Below, piece after piece: positions 10,626-20,871 of a stretch of 64,000 nt of DNA. The notes under the pieces are model-generated. The model was given only the letters and a program-made list of their open reading frames with translations, did not search any database and had not been told where the DNA came from. The DNA is from Lumbricus rubellus. Its lineage: Eukaryota > Annelida > Clitellata > Crassiclitellata > Lumbricidae. Within the stretch, counting starts at the first letter, position 1. Each line of letters begins with the position of its first letter. Position numbers and translations under genes: made by a program. The stretch lies in assembly GCA_945859605.1 (NCBI GenBank), contig OX243822.1:8347356-8411355 (forward strand), in the 5' to 3' direction.

Positions 10626-11386
10626 AGAACCTGTTGAATTATTATGTCAGAAGTAGACGAGTGAACAAAGATTACGAGAAGCTGTTTGACCTGCTAGTGG
10701 CAGATAAACTGAAAGAATGTTTACCGCCGGGTCCACTACAGTTTGTCTTAGCAAGAGAAGGTGCTGAATGCATGGAAGCTAGTAACGTGGCAGACCTCGC
10801 AGACATACATGTAAACAATCGGATTGGTGTGATGTTCCAAGACAAACCGAAATATGAAGGCCCCATGCTTCATATTCCCTGGGGAAATAGTTCAAAGCCA
10901 TTCAAGTGGAACAAGGATAACAAAGACACCGGAAGCCAAGCCAAGAGTAATGATGCAAAGAAAGAAAATTATTCTGGAATGCAGTATTGGCAAGATAAGA
11001 AAGAGTCAACGTGGGACAGACAAGCCTACAATCGAATTCCGCCGCTGGGACGCCCAACAGAAGGTAATGCATCATACACGCCGTACAACAAGTGGGAGAA
11101 CAATGAACAAAGAGGTTTTATAAAGAAACGTTGCCACAACTGTCAGTCCGACAAACATCTAGTAAAAAATTGTCAAGCACCAGGGGCGGCAAAAATGAGG
11201 AAGAACTTTAGCAGAAGTGCAGAAAATCTTCGAGTAAACCAGATACAAGTGATGAATGCACCAGACCAGTTTGAAGAACCGGACGATCGTGAAACAGAAG
11301 GGAAGTCGGTAATGAAGTGTACGCCGCAGTTTACCATACAGAAAGAAGCGATAAAGACTACTCCCATTGCAGAAATTTGTCGATAA
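10607..11386 (+). pseudogene. Gmr1-like gag, SCAN-like capsid segment and zinc knuckle
   Basis: A 259-aa frame. Residues about 8-70 (LLNYYVRSRRVNKDYEKLFDLL then ECLPPGPLQFVLAREGAE) have the pattern of a SCAN domain ('LL..WL.P…K..I.ELLVLEQFL..LP.ELQ.WV'). The SCAN domain is reported to derive from Gmr1-like gag capsid sequence, so the match fits. Residues about 176-189 form a CCHC zinc knuckle (CHNCQSDKHLVKNC), the nucleic-acid binding part of nucleocapsid. The overlap with the upstream ORF reflects the deletion scar and does not look like programmed frameshifting. Confidence 0.8.
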
Positions 11387-11428
11387 ACAAAAAGTAAAGA
11401 GGAATGTCAACGCATAAAGAAGATATCG

Positions 11429-12246
11429 TTGCAGCATGTAAACGTGGAGATACGTGGGACCGATGGTCAGCCTGTGCAAGTCGAGGCGTTGATTGACTCG
11501 TGGACCGAGATACCAGTAATCAACGAGGAACTACTGAAAGGAACGACAGTAGAAGAACTCGGAAGAGTTCATTTGCAATGCGTAGCTGGAGAGCCGATTC
11601 CAGCTAAGTTGGTGAAAATCGAAGTGCGGATGAGCGGTCGTAACGAAGGAACAGCTACAGAGGACAAGACAATAAATATTGCGCCATATTTAACTTTAGT
11701 GTGTGCCAGCATTCCAGCGGATCTGTGCAAAGAAAACAAGGAAAAGTTCTTGCTACATCCGGAGATAATTGCAGAATTGAAAGAGATTCCACCAGTGAGT
11801 GTATTGCAAAGGGAACTACGAGCGAATGTGACCACAAGAGCACAAAGTCGGAGAGCAGAAGTCGAAGGCGGAGAAGATGAAACGATAAACGAAAGTTCGC
11901 AAGAAGATGATACGGACAGCGAAGATGAACACAGCATTCAAGACGACGAAGGAACAACATCTGGAAACAATGAAACTGAAGAAGAGATGGCTGCATGTGA
12001 ACGAAATGATAGTGAAGATTCCGGAAGCGACGCTGAACTGGAGACGAGTATGAGAGACTTGTCCACAGAGAATGCGAATGTTGAAAGACAGCTGGAAGAT
12101 GCGAAGAAATTCGAGGAGCAGCAGAGAAATGACGAGTCACTGAAGTCGTGGTGGAGGATCGCTGAAGACAAAGGATCAGAGTTTAGCGTGGTGAATGGAT
12201 TGATGTATAAGAAACATCAAATGCTGGATCAGCTAGTGTACCAGTT
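11429..12246 (+). pseudogene. Gmr1-like protease region (active site changed)
   Basis: The frame opens with VEIRGTDGQPVQVEALIDSW. Retropepsins have D-S/T-G at this place; here Gly is replaced by Trp (TGG at about 11501), which should abolish catalysis. An 'ALID…IPVINEELL' context makes the assignment firm. After the protease there is an acidic spacer (residues about 150-225, many Glu/Asp/Ser) leading to the integrase N-terminus. The frame is interrupted at 12246 by a short inserted element and resumes at 12735. Confidence 0.8.
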
Positions 12247-12733
12247 CATCATCATCAATATCCTTAGGCTCAATGCCCGTAGGAGTCCGATGCCACTCTC
12301 TGTCTGAGTCTGTCTCGTGCCATGTTGCCCAGCTTCAACCGGTCCGGTCAGCAGGTCTGCTCCATACCATTAACATCTTGGAGCATCTAAACCACCTTGT
12401 CTGATTGAAGAGAATCGTGAAAAAGAGGCACGAAGGACAACGTGGGTCAATGCCCGTTGTGTCCCACGCTCTCTCCCTCGACCCTCTCCATCGCCTGTCC
12501 TGACTGACCTGTGCATGTCTGCTTCACATCATGACACCTTGAAGCATCTGGGTAGCTATGTTACTTGTGTCGTGGTTTTGGCGGATTACAATCGTCTTGG
12601 TTTTTCACTGCCAGCGTATCGCCACCCATCTGGCAAACCTTCCTCATTTTGTCCGGGCTTAGGACCGGCACAGGGACGTTGTTGGTTCCCTGTGGCAGAG
12701 GATGGATGCAGTTTAACGTCGTGCCCAGGACCC
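12247..12733 (-). mobile_element. 487-bp GAT-tailed insertion (SINE or LINE 3' fragment)
   Basis: AGTGTACCAGTT occurs on both sides (12235-12246 and 12734-12745), a 12-bp target duplication. Read on the minus strand, the insert ends in GATATTGATGATGATGA, a short-repeat tail as made by target-primed reverse transcription. No RT motifs and no clear tRNA boxes are visible, so whether it is a SINE or a truncated LINE end is open. Removing one TSD copy and the insert restores the pol frame, so it is a simple insertion. Confidence 0.8.
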
Positions 12734-12734
12734 A

Positions 12735-14381
12735 GTGTACCAGTTGGTGTTACCGAAAGAGAGAAGAATTCAAGTAATGGAATTAGCTCACGAGTCAGTA
12801 TTTGGCGGACACTTGGGAGAAGAGAAGACACGAGAGAGAATCAAGTTGTCCTTTGTCTGGCCAAAGATGCGTCGAGACGTGGTGAAATTTTGTAAGTCCT
12901 GTGAGAAGTGTCAGCTGAAGGCACGAAGTTTGGTGATGGATCGAGTGCCGATTACACCAATTCCAAGTGAAGATGTTCCATTCCGACGGATGACTATGGA
13001 CGTGGTAGGCCCAATAGAACCGAAGTCAGCAGCAGGGCATAAGTATTGCTTGTGCATAGTGGATTCATGTACAAGATGGCCGACAATCTTTTTGCTGAAG
13101 TCATTGACTGCTAAGGCTGTGTGCGAAGCTTTGATGAAGCTATTCATTGACGTGGGGGTGCCATCTGTGATCACCAGCGACAGAGGCACAAATTTTACAG
13201 CCAGTCTTACAAGAGAATTTTTGAAATTGATGGGATGCTGTCCACGATTCGATTCACCGGGACATCCAGAGGCAGCCGGATTAGTCGAGAGATGGAACCA
13301 GACGTTCAAGAAGATGGTTCATCATGTCATTGTGGAAAATCCGAGACAGTGGCATAAAATCATTCCGTTTACTGTATGGGCATTGAGAGAAGTTCCAAAC
13401 GCAACGACAGGAGTGGCACCATATCTGCTGGTGTATGGAAAAATGCCAAGAGGACCATTAACTATCTTAAAGGAAAGCTGGACCAAAGAAATAAATCTAC
13501 CGCCAAACATTGGAGTACAACCAGCAAAGCACCTGAAGAACTTAAGAGCAGACATGGAGAAAGCCCTGATATTTGCTGAGAATTGTGCAGAGGAAAAGCA
13601 AAAACAATATGCCAGTCAATACAACAAGAGGGCCAAAGATAAAGAATTCGAACCAAGACAACACGTCATCGTCCTGTATCCAACGTCAACCAATAAATTG
13701 ATCTCACGATGGCATGGTCCATGTACAGTGCTACAAAGAAGATCCAAGTATTCGTATCTGGTGGATATGAATGAAAACGGCCGACGAATCGTCCATGCCA
13801 ACAAAATGAGGAAGTTCATCGCAAGAACATTATCGTGTGGTCTCATCGTGGAAGAGGACGACGAATTCGGATCAGTGGTAGAGCTACCATTGAAAGAAGA
13901 CCATGCAGAGACGAAACAGAAATCGCTGCAATTGGACTATGAACAGATCGGTCATCTTACGTGCGAGCAACAGAAACAGCTACTGGATGTACTGAACCGT
14001 TATGCAGACAGATTTTCGGACAAACCTGGATTATGTACATTGGTAGAACACGAAGTGGTGCTGAGACCGGACTTTCGAGAGAAAGAGTTCATGGCTTATC
14101 GAATACCGCTGATATACCGCGCAGAAGTGGACAAACAAATACAAGAGATGCTGAAAGCAAACATCATTCAACCGTCGTCGAGCAGAATGGCAAGTCCGCT
14201 GGTCATCGTCAAGAAGAAGGACGGATCCTTGAGACTCGCGTGCGATTACAGGTACGTGAATTCATATACTGAAAATTGTCGATATCTCATGCCGATCGTC
14301 AACGATGTGCTGAGCAAAGTCGGGAAATCCAAGTTCATTTCCGTTTTGACTGTCGCAGTGCTTACTGGACTTGTCCTGTGA
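12735..14381 (+). pseudogene. Gmr1-like integrase plus RT N-terminal part
   Basis: A 548-aa frame. The N-terminal zinc-binding module is visible as H…GGH and CKSCEKC (residues about 14-60). The integrase core has D in MDVVGP (residue about 91), D in TSDRGTN (about 153) and E in GLVERWN, with exactly 35 residues between the last two (DD35E). The tail continues to about residue 340. RT begins near residue 400 (LNRYADRFSD, then SPLVIVKKKDGSLR and CDYRYVN). A one-base deletion near 14343-14349 shifts the frame just where the first catalytic Asp of RT should be; the frame ends at 14381. Confidence 0.9.
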
Positions 14382-15331
14382 AGAAATCCGACCAATGGAA
14401 AACCGCATTCGTTACCCATAATGGACTGTACGAATTTACACGTGTCCCTTTTGGCATGATTAACTCTGGACGGACTTTTGTAAAAGCAATAAACATGATT
14501 TTGCAACCAATTAATGCATTTACTGAACCCTATGTTGATGACATTGCAGTACATTCTGATGATTGGAACATTCATTTGAAACATTTAGAATTGTTTTTGA
14601 AACAAATAAGACTGCATAATGCAACCTTGAACTTGAAGAAATGTGTGTTTGGTAAGAGTGAGGTGAAATTCAACGGTCACCTCATAGGATCAGGGAAGAA
14701 GATGATGAATCCAGATAGGATTGACAGTTTGATTAATTTAAAAAACCCTGAAACGAAGAAGCAAGTGAAGCAAGTGTTAGGATTTTTTGGTTTCTACAGA
14801 CAATTTATTTGTAATTTTGCTGAAATTGCTAAACCATTGACAGATTTAACTAGCAAGCAGACACCTGAGAACATTGTTTGGACTAAGGAACACCAGAAAT
14901 CTTTTGATTCTCTTAAAGAAATTGTTTTATCAAATGTGATTTTATACATGTTCGAGGTTGGCAAACCATTTAATTTGTATTGTGATAGCAGTGACTTTGC
15001 TGTGGGAGCTGTGCTGTCACAAGTGGACGATGAGGGGATAGAACGTCCCGTTTCATTCAGTCAGAAGCTGACTGATACCCAGAGGAGATGGGCGACGATT
15101 GAGAAGGAAGCCTATGCAATCATATGGGCTTTAAACAAATTGAAAGAAATTATTATTGGTTCCAAGATTAATGTGTTCACTGACCATAATCCTTTAGTTT
15201 ATTTGACTGAGTCAATGTCGAAGTCTGCTAAGTTAGTCAGATGGTCTTTATCATTGCAAAATTTTGACATTCTGTTGAACTATAAGAAGGGAAAGCTGAA
15301 TGTAGTAGCAGACTGCTTATCGAGATTGTAG
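14349..15331 (+). pseudogene. Gmr1-like RT (C-terminal part) and RNase H
   Basis: The frame continuing from the frameshift holds the 'YEFTRVPFGMINSG' motif, the catalytic YVDD box (EPYVDDIAVHSDDW) and the thumb. RNase H acids are D in LYCDSSDFA, E in EKEAYAIIWAL and D in FTDHNPL. The frame ends ADCLSRL at 15331, close to the LTR, so no integrase follows. This confirms the domain order. Apart from the upstream frameshift, the sequence is open and well conserved. Confidence 0.92.
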
Positions 15332-15426
15332 TATAAGATATTTTGTGATGCATTTAGTATAAGAATTGTTTGTATTATTTTAAGCATTGTACGTTCGCTA
15401 ATTTTTAAGATTAATTAGCTCTCTTC

Positions 15427-15446
15427 AAAAGAAAGGAAGGAGGTAA
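15427..15446 (+). promoter_or_regulatory. Polypurine tract of Gmr1-like element
   Basis: AAAAGAAAGGAAGGAGGTAA directly precedes the 3' LTR, the plus-strand primer site. Confidence 0.85.
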
Positions 15447-15967
15447 TGTAAGCTAATTTAATCAGTGCACAGCGATTGTCGTACGACAGCGGACGGCGTA
15501 GACAGGCCAGCTGCGATTTGTCTAGACAATTGTCTGGCGGGCGGCGCGCAACGTCGGGACAAGCGTACGTTGAGTGTACAAGGGAGAGATAGAAAGAAGG
15601 GGTGAGCGTGAATAGGAAGAAAAAAGAGTTGTGTGTTGAGAGCTGTTGAGATAGGCTGTAGTAGTTGTCGGAGAGTTGTTGAGTTGAGTTAGTAGTAGGC
15701 TGATGAAGTTAGTTGTTATGATAACGCAAGTGTAGTCATTGTTGTGTTGCTGCTGATCGTTACTTTATATCGGATTTTGGAGTTGAATAATAAGATTAAA
15801 CACGTCGTCGTTGTTGGTTATGAAACAGTGAAAGACTGTAGATTCTTTTACCTAGCCATTAGCTAATGAAACAGTTATTCTAGGGATAGGCCTAGGCTAC
15901 CACAAACTTATACGAAGAAGCTTCCGAAGAGACTGAAGGTCACACGAGAGTTGGTGGAGTGGTGACA
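15447..15967 (+). repeat. 3' LTR of Gmr1-like element
   Basis: 521 bp, TGTAAGCT…GTGACA, followed by GTGAC at 15968-15972, the right target duplication. Differs from the 5' LTR by one 10-bp indel and a few substitutions. Confidence 0.95.
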
Positions 15968-15972
15968 GTGAC

Positions 15973-16946
15973 GTTTGGGGGTTTTAGTGACAGCACGGGC
16001 GAGGGCATTATGGATAGCCTGGAGGCGATTAATTTGGGTGATATCAATGTTTAGGAAGAGAGAGTTGCAGTAGTCAAGTTTCGCATGAACTATAGATGTG
16101 GCGATTGTGGATGCAGTTTCGAAGTCAAGCATAGGGCGGATTCTGCGAAGGTCGCGGATATGCATGAAGCAAGTGCGAGAAAGATGTGTGATGTGATCAG
16201 AGAAGCTCAAGTTTTGATCTAAAATAACACCTAGGTTTCTGACTGGAGAATTTGGAGTAAATGTGTGGGTGGATGCAGAGTCAAGGTTGATGGATATAGA
16301 AGGATCTGGAATTTTCTTGAGTTGCTCACGCAGGCCTATAAGAATAAATTCAGTTTTGGAGGGGTTCAGACACAGGGGATTAGAGGTCATCCAGGAGGTG
16401 ATTTGGGTGACCATACAAAGAAGATTATCTATGGAGTCAGAGAAGCTGCTTGGAGAGAAAGAGATGAATAATTGGATGATGGTCGACTGTGGATGCATTT
16501 ATGAGTGAACTGAGTGGAGTGGTGTAGACTAGAGGATGAACAAGTGTGGCCCGAGGACAGAACCTTGCGGAACACCACAGGTGAGAGATGACGTTTCAAG
16601 TGTTTTGACTGAGAAAGAGCGTGAAGAGAGATAAGACTGAATCCAAAGAAGAGCAGTGTCGGTAAAGCCACACGAGGAAGAGTCTTTGGAGTAGTATGTT
16701 GCGGTCAATGGTGTCAAAGGCTGCAGAAATATCAAGGAGGCAAATGCAGGAGACTTGTTGATGAGAGATGTCAGAGACAAGTTTATTTTCGAGGGAAGTG
16801 AGAAGTGTTTCGGTTGAGTGCTTCTTAGTAAAACCGGACTGGTTTGGGTTAAGGAGAGAATTTGAGGTAAATAGTCATTGATCCGAGAGAGTACAATACG
16901 TTCTGTTAGTTTAGAGATGAATGACAGTTAGAAAGAGGTCGGTAAT
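15973..16946 (-). pseudogene. LINE (L2/CR1-like) reverse transcriptase part
   Basis: On the minus strand, 16780-16529 encodes an RT palm stretch with CGVPQGSVLGP. 16498-15973 encodes the region after the catalytic box (NPSKTEFILIG, then NLGVILDQNLSF and IVHAKLDYCNSLF), which runs up to the LTR insertion point and continues at 9261. The YADD box is not intact: the matching position reads through a frame change near 16490-16530. The 5' end at 16946 is a truncation within RT. The right TSD is TTGAA at 16947-16951. Confidence 0.85.
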
Positions 16947-17276
16947 TTGAAGTACGAGTACCATCGAGGAAGATGTTCTAGTTGCTGGAAAGGAGGAATG
17001 GCTTAGAGCCCCTCTTACGGTTTTACCTGAAATCCTGGCGCCGCCACTGAGCATTCCAGAGCACATTTTCTCTGTTTTAAACATGGGTGGTTAAATCGAC
17101 AAAACCGAATAAACACGGAATGTTTTAAAATGCAAAACAAATATAATGATATACAAAAAAGTTTAAAATATAAAAAAATCGGGATTTTCCGAGAAGAATA
17201 AAAAACAGTTTTTTTCTTACAACTATGATCTTGAAAATCAGTCCCTATGTTTACTTGTTGCTGTTTTCTATTTCAG

Positions 17277-17649
17277 CCGTTGGTCAGGTTGTTGGTTGTG
17301 TGTCTTCGGGGGCCTCTATCGCATGGACTCTTACCTTCTTCTACACGATGATTCGCGACTCGCCTCCCAAAAAGTCCGACATGACCAATCGAGCAACCAT
17401 CGCCATGTTTACCTGGCGTTTTTGCTCAGTGTCTGCCCGCGTGCTCGCATTCGCGCTGTTTGCGTCGTACTTCCGTTTCTGGATCATCATGGTGGTTGCG
17501 TTCCACTTTGCAGTGGTGCTCGTATGGATACAGTGCCAGCAGACGTCGCTCTGTGTGTCTGAGAAGTTCGATGTTTTTTTTCTGGTGCTCATGGCGCTAC
17601 TGAACATTTTCGACTATTTCAAATCTACAGAAGGACACACGAGACTTCG
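17277..17649 (+). CDS. XKR: XKR-A, exon 3 (XK-related protein)
   Basis: Bounded by CTATTTCAG and a GGTGAGT-type donor (GT at 17650). It is 373 nt, one codon shorter than the 376-nt exon 3 of XKR-B, and the phase is kept. The exon encodes AVGQVVGCVSSGASIAWTL, a DSPPKKSDMTNRATIAMF segment, then two strongly hydrophobic helices (FCSVSARVLAFALFASYF and FWIIMVVAFHFAVVLVW), matching the middle membrane segments of XK-related proteins. There are no stops. The last coding exon would lie downstream, where the sequence runs into 200 N and then a transposon. The gene is either interrupted or its end is in the gap. Confidence 0.88.
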
Positions 17650-17691
17650 GTGAGTCTGAAATAATATTGTTTGAAACTAGATTATGTTTGT

Positions 17692-17891
17692 NNNNNNNNN
17701 NNNNNNNNNNNNNNNNNNNNNNNNNNNNNNNNNNNNNNNNNNNNNNNNNNNNNNNNNNNNNNNNNNNNNNNNNNNNNNNNNNNNNNNNNNNNNNNNNNNN
17801 NNNNNNNNNNNNNNNNNNNNNNNNNNNNNNNNNNNNNNNNNNNNNNNNNNNNNNNNNNNNNNNNNNNNNNNNNNNNNNNNNNNNNNNNNNN
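17692..17891. other. Assembly gap (200 N)
   Basis: Exactly 200 N, a placeholder. The left half of E9 copy 1 and possibly XKR-A exon 4 fall here. Confidence 0.99.
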
Positions 17892-19027
17892 AGGGCCGAA
17901 AAGTCTGCTTATATAGGCTTGCTACTATATTCATGTCTGCATTTATTCATTAGAATAACTCAGCAACTGGAGAACTGAGCTGCTGAACTCGATACATAAA
18001 GATATTTTTATTGTAATGATAATAATATATTATATTGAATCCTAAAACACATTTTTATCAGTACTGAATAGTCTAATGGAGTTATTTTGCTAAAATGGCA
18101 CCTTAAAGGGTACCATTACAGTGTGGAAATAGCCCCCCCCCCAAATATTTGTTAAGTGTTGCTTATATTTATTGAAGTCTTGGTCCACTCTTATAAGCAC
18201 TGAAAAGTACAATTATTTTGTTAAGATGACACCATAAAATGCTACCAATTGCAATGTGGGTATTCAAAAAGTTTCTGATGAGGCTCTGAAAAAGTACAGG
18301 TATTTTGTTAAGATGACACCATAAAATGCTACCATTGCAATGTGGAAATTCAAAAAGTTTCTGATGAGGCTCTGAAAAAGTACAGGTATTTTGTTAAGAT
18401 GACACCATAAAATGCTACCATTGCAATTTGGAAATTAAAAAGTTTCTGATGAGGCTCTGAAAAAGTACAGGTATTTTGTTAAGATGACACCATAAAATGC
18501 TACCATTGCAATGTGGAAATTCAAAAAGTTTCTGATGAGGCTCTGAAAAAGTACAGGTATTTTGTTAAGATGACACCATAAAATGCTACCATTGCAATTT
18601 GGAAATTAAAAAAGTTTCTGATGAGGCTCTGAAAAAGTACAGGTATTTTGTTAAGATGACACCATAAAATGCTACCATTGCAATGTGGAAATTCAAAAAG
18701 TTTCTGATGAGGCTCTGAAAAAGTACAGGTATTTTGTTAAGATGACACCATAAAATGCTACCATTGCAATGTGGAAATTCAAAAAGTTTCTGATGAGGCT
18801 CTGAAAAAGTACAGGTATTTTGTTAAGATGACACCTTAAAATGCTACCATTGCAATGTGTAAATTCAAAAAGTTTCTGATGGGGAGGGGAACATCCCCCT
18901 CCCCCTACCCCCCCCCCTACCGGTCTCGGCGCTACGCGCCTCACGAGCGTCCTTCGGACGCTCGATTGTCTCCCCCCCCAGAAACCTGAATTCCCCCCCC
19001 AGCGGAGGGGGACTAGATTAAACACTG
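17892..19027 (+). mobile_element. E9 element, copy 1 (right 1136 bp)
   Basis: Matches positions 40380-41515 of the complete copy base for base in length (1136 bp) and nearly in sequence. It ends GACTAGATTAAACACTG. The left part is lost in the N gap. It contains eight or so 86-bp tandem units (about 18200-18880; GAGGCTCTGAAAAAGTACAG start) and GC-rich hairpins GAGCGTCC-TTC-GGACGCTC and GGCGC-TAC-GCGCC. The right flank is CTCACTCGC. Confidence 0.92.
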
Positions 19028-19157
19028 CTCACTCGCTCGCTCGCTTTATCTCGCTCTCTCGCTCTCTGCTCTCGCTCTCTCGCTCTCTCTCTTTCTATCT
19101 CTTTCTATGTCTCTGTCTGTCTGTCTGTCTGTCTGTCCTGTCCTGTCCTGTCCTGTC
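19028..19157. repeat. CT-rich simple repeats
   Basis: (CTCG)n, (CTCT)n, (CTGT)n and (CCTGT)n tracts between E9 copy 1 and the solo LTR. Confidence 0.9.
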
Positions 19158-20197
19158 TGTATACTATAGCGAATTATTGCGCTATTATCTATTAAACTAA
19201 TTTATTATCAATGTTAATTCTTAATTATAGGTAAGAGTTAAGATAGAGTAATTACTGGCGTTGTTTAGTTATTTAATCATTTGGCGAAAATGAGCAATAT
19301 AACTCGAAATTATAAGTCACGTGACGTGGTAACTTAGCAACGCAACGTGACGTCATGACGTTGTCATGGTAATTAGATCGACATTGACGGTTAAAAGTAA
19401 ATAAGCGAATCACGATGCTCGAAATGGTTTTAAAAATGAAAAGAGCAACGTCAGAGACAGTTTAAACAAGGAAGATTGATTCCTGTGCATGAACGTCAAG
19501 AGAGAGAGTCGGGTTGTAGAAGCAATCGTCTCTAAAAGTTATATTTGGCGGCCAGGAAGAGAATTGTTGGACGTGGTCAATTGAATATTGAAGCGTCGTG
19601 TGTGGACAATAGGTTGCGAGACAGAATTCTTCTGAATAGATTCTGGTGGCTCGTTTTGGAACCTTTTGGTCAAGACGTGTGTGGTTGTGGAACGATTGAC
19701 GGTTGGTTGGAAGAACATTCAGACGTTGTCGAGTATCACTTTGGGTGATCAGTGACTTGTGTGTGTTCGCTTGCATTGCGACGCATCACATTTATTTGAA
19801 TTCAACGGCTGATGGTGGTGTTGTGAATCTACATAAACATTGGAGATGACTCGGTTCATCATAGACCGAATTCTTCTACAGTGAAATTATTTTCATACAT
19901 CATATTCGAAGCACTTGGTTGCATATTCATCGAACTTCGAGCAAGACAGTTTACACAAGAAGCTGAACTTTATTCAGAAGAAACTCTCATCTGTCAAGAT
20001 CAGATAAGCCTATTTTAAAAACATAATAATTATAAGTAATCAACGCCAAATAAGTAATTAGGTGACGGCATTGATGTATGTTGACTTTCTATTTTAAATA
20101 TATATTTCATTATTAATATTGGTTCTCTTGTGCTATGATATTAAGAGTCCAGTAATTTTCTAACTCGAATTCACGGCCTAGTTAGATAACGGCTACA
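19158..20197. repeat. Solo LTR, TSD CTGTC
   Basis: Starts TGTATACTATAG and ends GATAACGGCTACA, flanked by CTGTC at 19153-19157 and 20198-20202. There is no internal region, as expected after LTR-LTR recombination. The target is a CCTGT microsatellite, so a 5-bp match alone is weak, but the TG…CA ends and length (1040 bp) support it. It holds CACGTGACGTGG and TGACGTCA-like sites near 19320-19355. Confidence 0.7.
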
Positions 20198-20290
20198 CTG
20201 TCCTCTCCTCTCCTCTCCTCTCCTCTCCTCTCCTCTACTCTCCTCTCCTCTCTTCCTATTCTCTCTTCCTATCCTTTTCTCTCTAGTAGC
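20198..20290. repeat. (TCTCC)n simple repeat
   Basis: Runs of TCCTC units follow the solo LTR. Confidence 0.9.
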
Positions 20291-20574
20291 GTTTCTATCC
20301 TCATCTTAATCTCCTTTCAATTGATATGAGTAACAGAGTCTTAGCCTCTTAGGTATATACTATCTGGAGCAAGAGGCTAGCTCAATTATAGGTCTCTTTC
20401 GCGAATAGGCCTCTGCATTCATCCAGCGCTGTGGCGCTTGACACGGGCCATCAGAGCCATTCTCAGTCTGTAGGAGCCCTTAGATGAGGGCATCTATAGA
20501 ATGGAACTGAGTCATAAATATTAATCACCAAATGTGCTTTAAATTAACATTGTTGTTTATATCGGATTGTAGCC

Positions 20575-20870
20575 ACTCGTCCCGGGCGTCAAAATACCAA
20601 GATACGCATAGGGGAAAGAGCTACAAGACGCACAGGGCGAGCAAGATACCCACCCCCTTTAAAACGGATGAAAAGAAACATATTCATATTTTAGTTGTCT
20701 CATTGCATGCAGCGACATCTTGTGAACCCTCCATAACAGTAATGTTTCAGTTTTCGAGATATTGACGCTATAAATCAATTTTCTAGATTTTCACCACTCT
20801 TTTGTAAGTACACATTTTACATTTACGAATCTGCCTAATTTTCTCTTTAGCCTTATGCAGTACTAATTCG
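20575..20870 (+). repeat. Dispersed repeat, also at 53005-53250
   Basis: GCTACAAGACGC start, then CCCCTTTAAAACGG and GTCTCATTGCATGCAGCGAC shared in the same orientation with the 53-kb region. This copy stops at ATTCG, where the transposase-bearing element begins. Confidence 0.8.
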
Positions 20871-20871
20871 C

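Larger units (their letters stand above)
9262..15967 (+). mobile_element. Gmr1-like Ty3/gypsy LTR retrotransposon
   Basis: A full-length element of about 6.7 kb with two LTRs and a 5-bp target duplication GTGAC (9257-9261 and 15968-15972), inserted in the LINE. Coding order is gag, protease, integrase, then RT and RNase H. In most Ty3/gypsy elements integrase comes last; integrase before RT is the Ty1/copia-like order that defines the Gmr1 group. Defects visible here are a shortened gag, a changed protease active site, a 487-bp insertion and a frameshift in RT, so it cannot make its proteins unaided. Confidence 0.93.
7941..17049. mobile_element. hAT-type element in XKR-A intron 2, split by nested insertions
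   Basis: The ends are CAGTGGCGGCGAGATT and CCTGGCGCCGCCACTG, flanked by AGCATTTC (7933-7940) and AGCATTCC (17050-17057), an 8-bp duplication with one mismatch. The XKR-B intron has the same element at the same site (25993-26825), so insertion preceded the gene duplication. The original element is 7941-8666 plus 16947-17049; the middle is a later LINE with further insertions. No transposase is encoded. Inside, 8280-8640 is a TAGATCC/GGCTAGAAAAGGCTAGA-rich segment related to the MITE at 42345-42775. Confidence 0.85.

Noticed and set aside
17667..17978. Open frames across the N gaps (also 60041-60440)
   Set aside because: They consist mostly of unknown residues and are artefacts of the gap.
18693..19025. 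110-aa minus-strand frame repeated at 41181 and 54000
   Set aside because: It crosses the 86-bp non-coding array and GC hairpins of E9, has no domain character, and repeats only because E9 repeats.
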